Below, one piece after another: positions 44,295-52,668 of a DNA stretch of 64,000 nt; the stretch's first letter is position 1; each line of letters opens with the position of its first letter. Below the pieces are notes generated by a model, which worked only from the letters and a program-made list of their open reading frames with translations, searched no databases and had not been told where the DNA came from. Where the stretch lies: positions 1,839,523 to 1,903,522 of the forward strand of contig NZ_CP087714.1 in NCBI RefSeq assembly GCF_039641995.1, read 5' to 3'. Source of the stretch: Geoglobus acetivorans (GTDB lineage Archaea; Halobacteriota; Archaeoglobi; Archaeoglobales; Archaeoglobaceae). Position numbers and translations under genes: made by a program.

Positions 44295-45782
44295 ATGTTG
44301 TGGGTTGAGAAATACAGACCTAAAACCATCGAAGACGTTGTTGCAGACAAAACAGTGATTAAAAACGTTCTCACCTGGGCTGAAGGGTGGAAAAAAGGAG
44401 TGAGACAGAAACCTTTGCTCCTTGCAGGGCCTCCCGGAGTTGGAAAGACATCCTTAGCGCTGGCTCTTGCAAACACAATGGGATGGGAAGCCGTTGAACT
44501 CAATGCGAGTGATCAGAGGAGCTGGAACATCATATCGAGGATCGTCGGAGAGGGTGCGTTTAACGAGACCATCAGCGATGAGGGTGAGTTTCTTAGCTCA
44601 AAAAGGGGTAAATTAAAGCTCATCATTCTGGATGAGGTGGATAACATACACAGAAAAGAGGATTTTGGTGGCGAATCCGCACTGCTAAGAATTATCAGGA
44701 AAACACCTCCTCAGCCGATAATACTCATCGCAAACGATCCCTACGCCCTGTCCCAGGAACTGAGAAAAAACGTTGTAATGATTAATTTCAAGAGGCTGAA
44801 CAAAAACCAGATTGCCAGAATTCTGGAGAAGATCTGCGAGCAGGAAGGTGTGAAGTGCGACAGGGAGGTTTTAACGCTCATTGCCGAGAATGCTGGGGGG
44901 GATTTGAGAGCTGCGGTAAACGACCTCCAGGCAATTGCAGAGGGTAAAAAGGTTCTGAGGCCTGAAGACGTGGTCATCGCAAAAAGAACCCAGGAAACCG
45001 ATGTTTTCAAGGTCCTCCAGAAGATTTTCAAGACAAAGCTCCCCGCACACGGGGATGCAATGCTTCTGGACCAGAGTCCCGAAGACCTGATAGTATGGGT
45101 CGAGGAGAACATGCCCCTCGAATATGAAGACGAGCTGCTGTACAAGGGGTACAGGGTTCTGGCCCATGCCGACGTATTTCTCGGCAGGGTCAGAAGGAGA
45201 CAGTTCTACAGGCTATGGAAATATGCAACATACCTCATGACCACAGGTGTGCAGAATGTAAAGCCTGAGGCGAAAAGGGGATTCACCCGCTACCGCCCAC
45301 CATCAATTTTCAGAAAGCTTGCATACACCAAGTCGAAAAGAGAGACGTACAGAAAGATTTTGAAAAAGATAGGGAAGTACTCACACATGTCCGCCAGGAA
45401 GGCCGTAGAGATATATCCATTCCTCAAAACCCTCCTCAATACACTCGACGTTGAAAGGTGTGCATACATTGCAGCATTTTATGATTTCTCAAAAGAAGAG
45501 CTTGAATTCATGACAGACGGCAAGAAAGCCGAAGAGATACATCGTTTCGTTGTCGAACACAAACTCCACAGGATTGAGGACGAAACTTTCCTTTCCGGAT
45601 TTGGAGGACAGGACGAAAAATACGGTCTGAGGGGTTTGCAGGATGAGGTTGAAAGCAAAACCGAAATTGCCGAAACAGAAACAGAAGAAACGGATAAGGT
45701 AGACGAGGGTGTTAAAAAACAGGGGAAGAAGAGAGAAGGAGTGAAGCATGTCACGCTCGACGCTTTCTTTGGAGAGGATTGA
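44295..45782 (+). CDS. rfcL: Replication factor C large subunit
   Basis: RfcL joins four RfcS subunits to load the PCNA clamp. The 495 aa protein has WVEKYRPKTIEDVV, Walker A LLLAGPPGVGKTSLAL, Walker B LIILDEVDNI, the lid and collar domains, and a charged C-terminal tail (about 440-485). It ends in KHVTLDAFFGED, whose TLDAFF fits a PCNA-interacting PIP box. The ATG is at leaderless distance from a TTATTATATC box. rfcS is not in this window. Confidence 0.95.
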   Translation: MLWVEKYRPKTIEDVVADKTVIKNVLTWAEGWKKGVRQKPLLLAGPPGVGKTSLALALANTMGWEAVELNASDQRSWNIISRIVGEGAFNETISDEGEFLSSKRGKLKLIILDEVDNIHRKEDFGGESALLRIIRKTPPQPIILIANDPYALSQELRKNVVMINFKRLNKNQIARILEKICEQEGVKCDREVLTLIAENAGGDLRAAVNDLQAIAEGKKVLRPEDVVIAKRTQETDVFKVLQKIFKTKLPAHGDAMLLDQSPEDLIVWVEENMPLEYEDELLYKGYRVLAHADVFLGRVRRRQFYRLWKYATYLMTTGVQNVKPEAKRGFTRYRPPSIFRKLAYTKSKRETYRKILKKIGKYSHMSARKAVEIYPFLKTLLNTLDVERCAYIAAFYDFSKEELEFMTDGKKAEEIHRFVVEHKLHRIEDETFLSGFGGQDEKYGLRGLQDEVESKTEIAETETEETDKVDEGVKKQGKKREGVKHVTLDAFFGED

Positions 45783-47064
45783 AGAACTGGCCGGCATCAG
45801 GGGTTACATCACATCTCTTCCCGGCATTGGAGGAAAGATAAAGGAGCGGGAAGAGAATTTTGAGGTAAGGGAAATCATAAACATAAAAACCGGAGAGAGC
45901 GGCAGATACCTGATCATAAAAGTCAGGAAGAAAAACTGGGATACCCTGAATTTTGTGAGAGTGCTGTCCAACATTCTTCACATAAGCAGGAAGAGGATAG
46001 AGTTCGCCGGAACCAAGGACAAAAAGGCCCTCACCGTGCAGTATTTTTCCATCTCAAAACCCGACGAAAAAATTGTCGAAAGGTTATCAGGCCTGAAAAT
46101 AAAAGATGCAGAGGTGGAGGTCGTCGGATTCTCTGACAGACCCGTAAAACTCGGAGATCTCACGGGAAACGAGTTCAGAATCGTTATCGACGATGTGGAC
46201 AACACCAGCAGGATAGACGAAATAAAAGAGGAGCTGCAGAGCAAAGGAATACCAAACTTTTTTGGGCTGCAGAGGTTCGGAACGATGAGGCTCATCACTC
46301 ATGAAGTCGGAAGACACATCATCAGGAGAGAGTATGAGGCGGCTTTCTGGACCTATGTGGCGAAACCGTCAGATCTTGAAGATGACGATCTGAGAAAAAT
46401 AAGGGAGGACCTCTGGAACGAAAGAGATCCAGCCACAGGAATCAGAGAGCTGCCGAAATTCCTCGTGTACGAGCGATCACTGCTTCAAAAGCTGATTGAA
46501 ACTGGTAGTGAGCTTAAAGCTTTGCTATCCCTGCCAAAAAATCTCAAGCTCATGTTCGTTCATGCATACCAGTCCTACCTTTTCAACCATCTTCTCTCCA
46601 GCAGAATTGAGGAATTCGGGAGCCTCAGAGATGTGGGAGACGGAGACTGGGCAGATTACCGGAAAAATGAGAACGGATTCGTTCTGAACAGGGAGGAGTT
46701 TTCAAGGGTTATGGAGTTCAACATCAGAAGGGTGAGTTTCCTGCTGCAAAATGGATTCGCATTCCTCTCCCTGCCCCTTCCAGGATATGAAACTCAGCCT
46801 GAGGGGTGGTGTGGGGAAAAGCTTGCAGAATTGCTTGAAAAAGAGGGTGTGGGGCTTGAGGACTTCAGGGGGGACTATCCGGAGTTTTCATCCAGGGGAT
46901 CCTACAGGGTTGCCGAGATCCCGTTCGACTTCGAGAACCTGAAGATAGATATCGGCGAATCGAAACTTATCTTTGAGTTTTTCCTGCCTAAGGGGTGTTT
47001 TGCAACATCGTTCCTCAGGGAATTCATGAAGTCAGAGTATCCCTATTTCCTCCAGAAAGGCTGA
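45748..47064 (+). CDS. truD: TruD-family tRNA pseudouridine synthase
   Basis: TruD makes pseudouridine at position 13 of tRNAs. The 438 aa protein has the signature FAGTKDKKALTVQYFS with catalytic Asp, RPVKLGDLTGNEF, NFFGLQRFG and a late SYLFNHLLSSR insert region. It overlaps the end of rfcL by 35 nt, and its own 3' end overlaps the convergent cbiO by 33 nt. Archaeal members usually are slightly longer than bacterial ones, as here. Confidence 0.94.
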   Translation: MSRSTLSLERIEELAGIRGYITSLPGIGGKIKEREENFEVREIINIKTGESGRYLIIKVRKKNWDTLNFVRVLSNILHISRKRIEFAGTKDKKALTVQYFSISKPDEKIVERLSGLKIKDAEVEVVGFSDRPVKLGDLTGNEFRIVIDDVDNTSRIDEIKEELQSKGIPNFFGLQRFGTMRLITHEVGRHIIRREYEAAFWTYVAKPSDLEDDDLRKIREDLWNERDPATGIRELPKFLVYERSLLQKLIETGSELKALLSLPKNLKLMFVHAYQSYLFNHLLSSRIEEFGSLRDVGDGDWADYRKNENGFVLNREEFSRVMEFNIRRVSFLLQNGFAFLSLPLPGYETQPEGWCGEKLAELLEKEGVGLEDFRGDYPEFSSRGSYRVAEIPFDFENLKIDIGESKLIFEFFLPKGCFATSFLREFMKSEYPYFLQKG

Positions 47065-47742
47065 ATCACCGAGAACATCTCTGGTGCCATCGTAAACAAT
47101 CCTCTTTCCCAGATCCATTATCACGACCCTCTCTGCAAGTCTTTCCACGAGATCGATTTCATGGGTTGAAAATACCATGGTGCCGTCATAGTTTTTAAGG
47201 ATCTCTATCATCTTCCTCCTCGTCTTTCCATCGACATTGGCTGTCGGCTCATCCAGGAAAAGAATTTCAGGCCGGTATATCAGAACGCTCGCTATCTCCA
47301 CCCTCTTCTTTTCCCCACCGCTCAATCTGAACGGAGGTTTTTCCATAATCCTTTCGAGGTCAAATATCTTTGCAAATTCATCGATTCTTTTTCTTATCTC
47401 GTCATCATCAAGTTCAAGCTGATAGAGTGAATAACTCAGCTCGTCGCTGACCGAAGGATTGAAAAGGAAAATATCCGGATCCTGAAACACAAAGCCGATT
47501 TTTCTTCTGAGGGTCTCAATTTCCTCAAATATGTTTCTGCCCTCAAGGAGGACTTTTCCCGTGTCCGGCTTCAGCAAACCTGAAAGAACCATCAGCAGTG
47601 TGGACTTTCCACATCCGTTCGGACCGAGCACTGCCACCCTCTCTCCCCTTTTTACTGCAAGAGAGAGTCTGTTGAATCCTAAGGTCCCGTCCGGATACGT
47701 GTAGGATATATCCCTCGCGTCAATCACAGCATCAGCCACCAT
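47032..47742 (-). CDS. cbiO: CbiO/NikO ECF-type metal transporter ATPase
   Basis: The 236 aa ABC ATPase has Walker A VLGPNGCGKSTLLMV, Q-loop FVFQDPD, signature LSGGEKKRVEIA and Walker B ILFLDEPTANVDG. It energises uptake of cobalt or nickel by the CbiMQ membrane part; the gene overlaps cbiQ by 19 nt. Confidence 0.93.
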   Translation of the reverse strand: MVADAVIDARDISYTYPDGTLGFNRLSLAVKRGERVAVLGPNGCGKSTLLMVLSGLLKPDTGKVLLEGRNIFEEIETLRRKIGFVFQDPDIFLFNPSVSDELSYSLYQLELDDDEIRKRIDEFAKIFDLERIMEKPPFRLSGGEKKRVEIASVLIYRPEILFLDEPTANVDGKTRRKMIEILKNYDGTMVFSTHEIDLVERLAERVVIMDLGKRIVYDGTRDVLGDSAFLEEIGIL

Positions 47743-48455
47743 GCGCTCACCCCGGCAAGATATGCAATGTAGAAATAACCTGGATCATATCTTTTTGAAA
47801 ATGATGCATGTTTTCCCCTCACTCTCATGGCCATTTCTATCTTTTCGGCTTTTTCAAAACTCCTCAGGAAGTAAAGACCGAGCATCTCCCCCCCTTTTTT
47901 CAGCACTTCTGAATGGTTGCTCTTTGTCAGTCTCCTCGCCTCTCTTGCAAGCATTATGTTCAGCAAATCCCTGAACATTACCGTGGTGTATCTGTACGTC
48001 AGCCAGATCGTGTCGGAAAGCACGTCAGGAAGTTTCAGCCGCTTCATCGCATAAACGATTTCGTTCAGCTTTGTTGTCATGATCAGCATCTGAATTGCAA
48101 GGATTGCGGAAAACACCCTGAGCGGAAAAATCACAGCATAGTGGAGGTCCCGCTCGCTGATCGATACCGGAAGCACGATTATAAACGAGAACACAGTGAA
48201 GAGGTAACTCCTCTTTACCAGCTCCTTTAAGCCCAGTCCGGTGTTGAATGCAAGCAGCATTATGGCGACTATTGTGAGCATCAGCTTTTTTGGATCGAAA
48301 GTTGTTATCGAGAGTAGAATTAAGACAGCCGTCCCAGCAAGCTTTACGGCAGGGTGGACATTGTGAAGGTAGCTCTTCCTTGTGTATTCGTGTATGAAAA
48401 AATTTTGAAAATATTCTGCTGCATGCTTAAGTGTTTTCTCAATCAGCAGATGCAT
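47724..48455 (-). CDS. cbiQ: CbiQ/NikQ ECF transporter transmembrane subunit
   Basis: The 243 aa protein has about six hydrophobic segments and the Ala-Arg coupling motifs of ECF T-components (MLAREARRLTK and AMRVRG) that contact the ATPase. It overlaps cbiM by 17 nt and cbiO by 19 nt, so synthesis of all three is coupled. Confidence 0.92.
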   Translation of the reverse strand: MHLLIEKTLKHAAEYFQNFFIHEYTRKSYLHNVHPAVKLAGTAVLILLSITTFDPKKLMLTIVAIMLLAFNTGLGLKELVKRSYLFTVFSFIIVLPVSISERDLHYAVIFPLRVFSAILAIQMLIMTTKLNEIVYAMKRLKLPDVLSDTIWLTYRYTTVMFRDLLNIMLAREARRLTKSNHSEVLKKGGEMLGLYFLRSFEKAEKIEMAMRVRGKHASFSKRYDPGYFYIAYLAGVSAWWLML

Positions 48456-49323
48456 GTCTTCTCATCATCGCCAGAGATATAAAAATACCCACTCCGACCA
48501 GTCCCGAAATCAGGGTTCCGAGGTAGTCGTTCAGTCCCGGCACAGTGTAGTCGGGAAGAATACCGCTGTATTCCTGGTTCTCTTCAATTCCGAGCTGATG
48601 TGCAACGTTTTCGAGCGGTTCAGAGTAGTTCACAAGCTCGGCGAGATATGCAAACACTGGTGATACAAGTATCATCAATGCAATGACGGTCAGCGCCTTT
48701 TTACTGACCTTCGTCTCGGTTCCAAGGTCTGATCTGCTCGAATGTACGTATGAAACTATTCCCGCCGTGATTATTCCCTCAATTATGCCCAGAACGCCGT
48801 GCCACAACCCCATGGCAGATGTCGTGATGAAGATGTTGTACTTGAAATCCGACGACAGACCGAGTTCAATTCCTGCGAAAGCTGCGGCCAGAGTTATGCC
48901 GAGCCATCCGGCCACGAATGCAGCAAGATTTCTGTTGGTGTTCGACAGGAGCCTGTACAAGTAGTATCCCACAAAAACATTCACGACCGCCATGTTCCAG
49001 AGGTTTGCTCCAAGCGCAATCAAACCGCCGTCACCGTAAATCAGAGCCTGTATTATCAGAACCGAGGCCATGGCTATACTTCCAGCATACGGCCCCAGAA
49101 GAATCCCGGCCAGCGCACCACCCACAAAGTGTGCAGAGGTTCCGCCAGGAATAGGCCAGTTGAGCATCTGAGCCGCAAAAATTCCTGCCGAAACCACACC
49201 AAGCATAGCCGTGTTCACACCATTTTCCCTTACCTTCTTGATGGAATACCCCAGCACAGCGATGCTCAGCGCCCACATCGTCAGTGCGAGGTTCAGTGTC
49301 AGAAACCCATCCGGTATGTGCAA
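48439..49323 (-). CDS. cbiM: CbiM/NikM nickel/cobalt-binding subunit with fused CbiN/PDGLE-like C-terminus
   Basis: CbiM/NikM binds Co2+ or Ni2+ using the N-terminal Met1-His2 amino group. The true start is therefore the TTG at 49323 (read Met), giving M-H-I-P-D-G-F, with GGGGGTGG just upstream; a longer frame back to 49404 would destroy this site. The protein of about 294 aa has seven or so helices with AHFVGGALAGILLGP and a second His region (GLWHGVLGIIEG). After residue about 210 a two-helix extension with a soluble loop (SEPLENVAHQLGI) resembles CbiN/PDGLE. Metal choice is not fixed by sequence; the operator favours nickel. Confidence 0.9.
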   Translation of the reverse strand: MHIPDGFLTLNLALTMWALSIAVLGYSIKKVRENGVNTAMLGVVSAGIFAAQMLNWPIPGGTSAHFVGGALAGILLGPYAGSIAMASVLIIQALIYGDGGLIALGANLWNMAVVNVFVGYYLYRLLSNTNRNLAAFVAGWLGITLAAAFAGIELGLSSDFKYNIFITTSAMGLWHGVLGIIEGIITAGIVSYVHSSRSDLGTETKVSKKALTVIALMILVSPVFAYLAELVNYSEPLENVAHQLGIEENQEYSGILPDYTVPGLNDYLGTLISGLVGVGIFISLAMMRRHASAD

Positions 49324-49344
49324 CCAACCACCCCCATATTTAAT

Positions 49345-49390
49345 TGTTGTTACTGATTTGGTTTTTCTTAACAACAGATTATAAGTTTTT
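49345..49390 (-). promoter_or_regulatory. cbiMQO promoter with NikR-like operator candidate
   Basis: TGTTGTTA (49345-49352) and TAACAACA (49369-49376) are exact inverted repeats separated by 16 bp, the half-site spacing of NikR operators. On the minus strand, a TATA box (AAAACTTATAATC, about 49377-49389) adjoins the distal half-site, and cbiM starts 22 nt beyond the near one. The operator would cover the transcription start and repress at high metal. No nikR gene is in the window. Confidence 0.6.
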
Positions 49391-49500
49391 CCCTTTACAC
49401 GCATATTTTACCCATACCGGACTGCACAAGATATTTCAACAGCAAAACAAAAATACTTATCAAGCCAGGAAATATTAAAATCGTACTGAAAGGTGAACGA

Positions 49501-49848
49501 ATGAAATCGGTGCTTGTAGTTGATGACGAAAATGCCATCAGAGGGATTCTCACAATAATGCTGTCTGGCAGGTTCAAGATAATAACTGCAAGGGATGGGC
49601 GAGAGGCTCTCGAGAAATTCAGAGTATTCAGACCGGATTTTGTCATAATGGACCTAATGATGCCCGTTGTTAACGGAGTCGAGGCCATAAAGGAGATCAG
49701 AAAGATCGATTCTCAGGTTGTTATCGTGGCACTCACAGCCTACGCAGAACAGAGAAAGGAGGAGCTGATGGATGCGGGTGCCAACGAGGTTCTTGGAAAA
49801 CCCTTCAGGAGAAAGGAACTTGTCGAAATTCTTCAGAAATACATCTGA
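49501..49848 (+). CDS. Stand-alone response regulator receiver domain
   Basis: The 115 aa single receiver domain has VVDDENAIR, phospho-acceptor Asp51 (VIMDLMMPVVNG), Thr (ALTAYAEQ) and Lys (VLGKPFRR). It has no output domain, so it passes a signal by protein contact, as CheY-like proteins do. No kinase is adjacent. AAAGGTGA lies before the ATG. Its stop meets the convergent UPF0280 gene end to end. Confidence 0.92.
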   Translation: MKSVLVVDDENAIRGILTIMLSGRFKIITARDGREALEKFRVFRPDFVIMDLMMPVVNGVEAIKEIRKIDSQVVIVALTAYAEQRKEELMDAGANEVLGKPFRRKELVEILQKYI

Positions 49849-50559
49849 TTACCCCTTGGTGATCAGATCGGGTTCTATTTTTACCGTTTTCAGTTCCGGA
49901 ATCTCTCCAACATATGCGAGAACATCGTCCTTTATGACCAGAGCGCCATCCACGTATTTTTTTGCACTTTTCCAGAACTCTTCAAGAACTTCAGATATCT
50001 CTCTTTTACCGTGATCATCCTTTATCCGGTTCCCAAGCGCAGTTGCAAAGGCATCAGCTACCGCAGGATTGTCGGAAAATACTGTTGCAGCATCGGCAAA
50101 TCCAAAACTTATTGACGGTCCAATTTTACCGCTGGATGTGCATACTGACTTCATCCTCCCGTCACCCTCTATCTCAAATCCTACGGATGTCCTGTTTCCC
50201 GCATAAATTCCAATCGTGATGCTCTCGTCATTTTTGATAACGATATCTCCGCCGTTATCTATCACAATAAAGTCAGAATCTGCCCGCTCAACACCATACC
50301 AGGCAACTGTCGCGGCAACCGCCGCCATTGGTCCCACTCCTGCCACCCTTGAGGCGGCACACATCCTCCCCACAACTTCCCCGCAGCAATCGAGAGGTTC
50401 GAGGGATGTTAAAAAAATGGGATTCAGGGCTATGTGTTCCTCAATTTTCTCTCTCGCATACATCATGCCCGCAACTGCTTTTCTGTACGTTTCGTCGTCC
50501 CTTGCCAGTATTGTTGTAATCGTCTGCTTGAACCTGAAATGATATCGTCTGTAATTCAT
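49849..50559 (-). CDS. UPF0280 (COG2122) protein linked to homocysteine synthesis
   Basis: This protein of about 236 aa belongs to UPF0280: MNYRRYHFRFKQTITTI, GVGPMAAVAATVA, FIVIDNGGDIVIKN and SFGFADAATVFS are the family blocks. In Methanosarcina the COG2122 protein supports homocysteine formation from aspartate semialdehyde when sulfide is scarce. ATG 50559 overlaps the ferredoxin stop as ATGA; the longer frame is unlikely. Third gene of the operon. Confidence 0.88.
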   Translation of the reverse strand: MNYRRYHFRFKQTITTILARDDETYRKAVAGMMYAREKIEEHIALNPIFLTSLEPLDCCGEVVGRMCAASRVAGVGPMAAVAATVAWYGVERADSDFIVIDNGGDIVIKNDESITIGIYAGNRTSVGFEIEGDGRMKSVCTSSGKIGPSISFGFADAATVFSDNPAVADAFATALGNRIKDDHGKREISEVLEEFWKSAKKYVDGALVIKDDVLAYVGEIPELKTVKIEPDLITKG

Positions 50560-50939
50560 TCTGGAAGGCTCAGAGCCTTTAGCGGGCATACTCCTATGCA
50601 TATCCTGCATCTCACGCATTTTTCCGGGTCTGCAACGACCCTTTCATCTGAATCCTTGTAAAACACACTGACCGGGCAAACACTTATGCATGCTCCGCAA
50701 TCGACGCACGCCTCGCTCATTTCAATACCCCTGACAAGTCTGCGAACCTCAACCCCACGATCCTCGAACCTCGAAATTATGTTTTCAGCCAGTACATCAT
50801 CAATTTCAATAACTATTCTGCCCTCTCTGGCTCCGACTTCAGCTTCAATGATGTTCATCAGCACCTTTTCCTCGAGAGCAACCTCAACAAGTATCGGCTC
50901 CTTTACAACTGAAGAATCGTAGATTAATTCGAGCATCAT
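50556..50939 (-). CDS. NIL-domain ferredoxin (homocysteine biosynthesis partner)
   Basis: The protein of about 127 aa has an N-terminal NIL domain (MLELIYDSSVVKEPILVE..., about 1-75) and a C-terminal 2[4Fe-4S] ferredoxin with CVDCGACISVCP and CVRCRICIGVCP. In methanogens this partner assists the COG1900 enzyme in inserting sulfur to make homocysteine. GAGGTGAT lies before the ATG, and the upstream gene ends just ahead. Confidence 0.9.
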   Translation of the reverse strand: MMLELIYDSSVVKEPILVEVALEEKVLMNIIEAEVGAREGRIVIEIDDVLAENIISRFEDRGVEVRRLVRGIEMSEACVDCGACISVCPVSVFYKDSDERVVADPEKCVRCRICIGVCPLKALSLPE

Positions 50940-50944
50940 CACAA

Positions 50945-52426
50945 TCACCTCGCAAGCAGCTTGCTGAGATCCTCGCTGCTTACAATGCCAATAACCCTGC
51001 CCTTCGCATCAACCACTGGCAGTGCGGAAATCCTCTTTGACTCCATTTTTCTGGCAGCAACCTCGACTGGCTCGTCAGGTGATGCCGTGATGACCTTCCT
51101 GGTCATTATCTCCCCGACACGTCCCGACCTCCCTCCTGCAACAGCTTTAGCTATGTCCCAGCTCGTAACGATACCCACAAGCTTTCCTGATGAATCAACG
51201 ACCGGAAGGTGATTAATTCCCTTCTCAATGAGCGTTTTTGAGGCATCGGTTATTGAAGTGTCGGGGGTTACGGTTATGGCGGGGGCGCTCATCACGCTCT
51301 TGACCACCTTTACCTCCTTCTGTCTCATCGGCCTGAAAACTTCCCTCGCCGGTATCCTTTCCACAGGCATTGACAGCAGGAATTCTCCCCTTTCAATCAT
51401 CCGTTTCAGTTCTTCTGCGATCTTCCTTGCCATGTAATAGCTTGACAGTGGTGAAACCCTCACCTCTTCCCCGTTTATCTCAACCTTTCCACTCTTAAGC
51501 TCTGCATAGGTTACCTTTCTGATTACAGGCCTGTCTCTTCTCGGAACCCCGAAGTCGATAATTACCGTTTCAATGTCCTCATCCCGCACTGCCGTTGCTT
51601 TTGCCATCTCTGCATCCAGGATCGGTATCGGAATGCCCATACCGACGAAAAGTGTTGTTCCATAGCCAGGAAATGTGGCAGCCCTCATGTACTCAGCGCT
51701 CATCTCTTTCAGGTTACCCTGCACCATGAGCGTTCCGAATGGGGGTGCGTGCTGCGTTCCCTCACCAGTAACGTATCCTTTAGCACCGCCGAGGAATATT
51801 CGCGTGCCAACACCTATCGTCCTGTATTCCGGATCATTGTTCATGGGGGAGAGTTCACCAACACCGGCATAGGTAACGTTTCCAAAATCTGGAAGCAATG
51901 TGCCCATGTAGGTCTTGAGAATCCTCTCTGAGGAGTTTGTGGCCGCCCTGTATCTCTGATATGCATTTCTTGGATTGACCATGATTGCCTGATTAACATC
52001 CTCAAGGCTTATTTCGGTTACAATTTCCTTTCTCGGATAGCAGTCAGTGCCGTAAGCTGTAGCTCTAAGCTCAACTTCCTTCCCCCTAAGCAGGTCCTCA
52101 ATAACGTGGCCACCACCGTATTCCATCCCGAGAGTCTCTGAAAGCTGCGTAACTCCGAGGTACGCATCAACGGCAGCCACTCCAGTGTAAGCCTCAACAT
52201 CATTCAGCCAGACTTTCTGCATTTTTATCGGAGGGTCTGAGTGCCCGAAATTGAAGAACACTCCGGAAGAACACATTGCTCCGAAGGTTCCCGTGGTTAC
52301 AACGTCAACTTCCTTTGCAGCCTTCTCCGGCCCAAGTTCCTGAACAATCTCTTTCATTTCTATGGCAGTCACAACGTTTGCAGAACCCTCAACAATTTTC
52401 TGATTGATTTCATCAACTGTTTTCAC
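50945..52426 (-). CDS. COG1900/DUF39 homocysteine biosynthesis enzyme with two CBS domains
   Basis: The 493 aa protein has the DUF39 domain (about 5-370) with conserved Cys in GAMCSSGVFFNFGHSDPP and TDCYPRKE, and the motif TQHAPPFGTL. Two CBS domains follow (about 375-490, VMSAPAITVTPDTSI and IMTRKVITASPDEP), which likely bind an adenosyl ligand such as SAM or ATP for feedback. It converts aspartate semialdehyde plus sulfide to homocysteine in methanogens. Start is GTG at 52426, about 25 nt after TTATATAAACC, so leaderless. Confidence 0.9.
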   Translation of the reverse strand: MKTVDEINQKIVEGSANVVTAIEMKEIVQELGPEKAAKEVDVVTTGTFGAMCSSGVFFNFGHSDPPIKMQKVWLNDVEAYTGVAAVDAYLGVTQLSETLGMEYGGGHVIEDLLRGKEVELRATAYGTDCYPRKEIVTEISLEDVNQAIMVNPRNAYQRYRAATNSSERILKTYMGTLLPDFGNVTYAGVGELSPMNNDPEYRTIGVGTRIFLGGAKGYVTGEGTQHAPPFGTLMVQGNLKEMSAEYMRAATFPGYGTTLFVGMGIPIPILDAEMAKATAVRDEDIETVIIDFGVPRRDRPVIRKVTYAELKSGKVEINGEEVRVSPLSSYYMARKIAEELKRMIERGEFLLSMPVERIPAREVFRPMRQKEVKVVKSVMSAPAITVTPDTSITDASKTLIEKGINHLPVVDSSGKLVGIVTSWDIAKAVAGGRSGRVGEIMTRKVITASPDEPVEVAARKMESKRISALPVVDAKGRVIGIVSSEDLSKLLAR

Positions 52427-52668
52427 GCTTAGAGGTGAAATCTGTGTTATATAAACCTATCGAATTATCGGCTCAGCTAATATTACTGGAACTAATATGA
52501 ACGCATGTCTTCATCCGATTGCTTTGAAACCTGGGCTCGACCGGGCTTTGTAATTGGTCAACTAAATGATTTTTCCTGGAAAATTGATCGGACTCTAAAA
52601 ATCTTTTTTCGGAAAGGTTAAATATAGAACAGTTCTCGAAAAGTCATAATTTTACGTGAGGTGAAACA

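Noticed and set aside
52467..52519. C/D-like RNA on the minus strand: ATCGG...CCGAT stem with a CTGA box
   Set aside because: The C-box position reads GGATGA without the required TGATGA, and no C' or D' box is present, unlike the clear RNA at 35018-35073.
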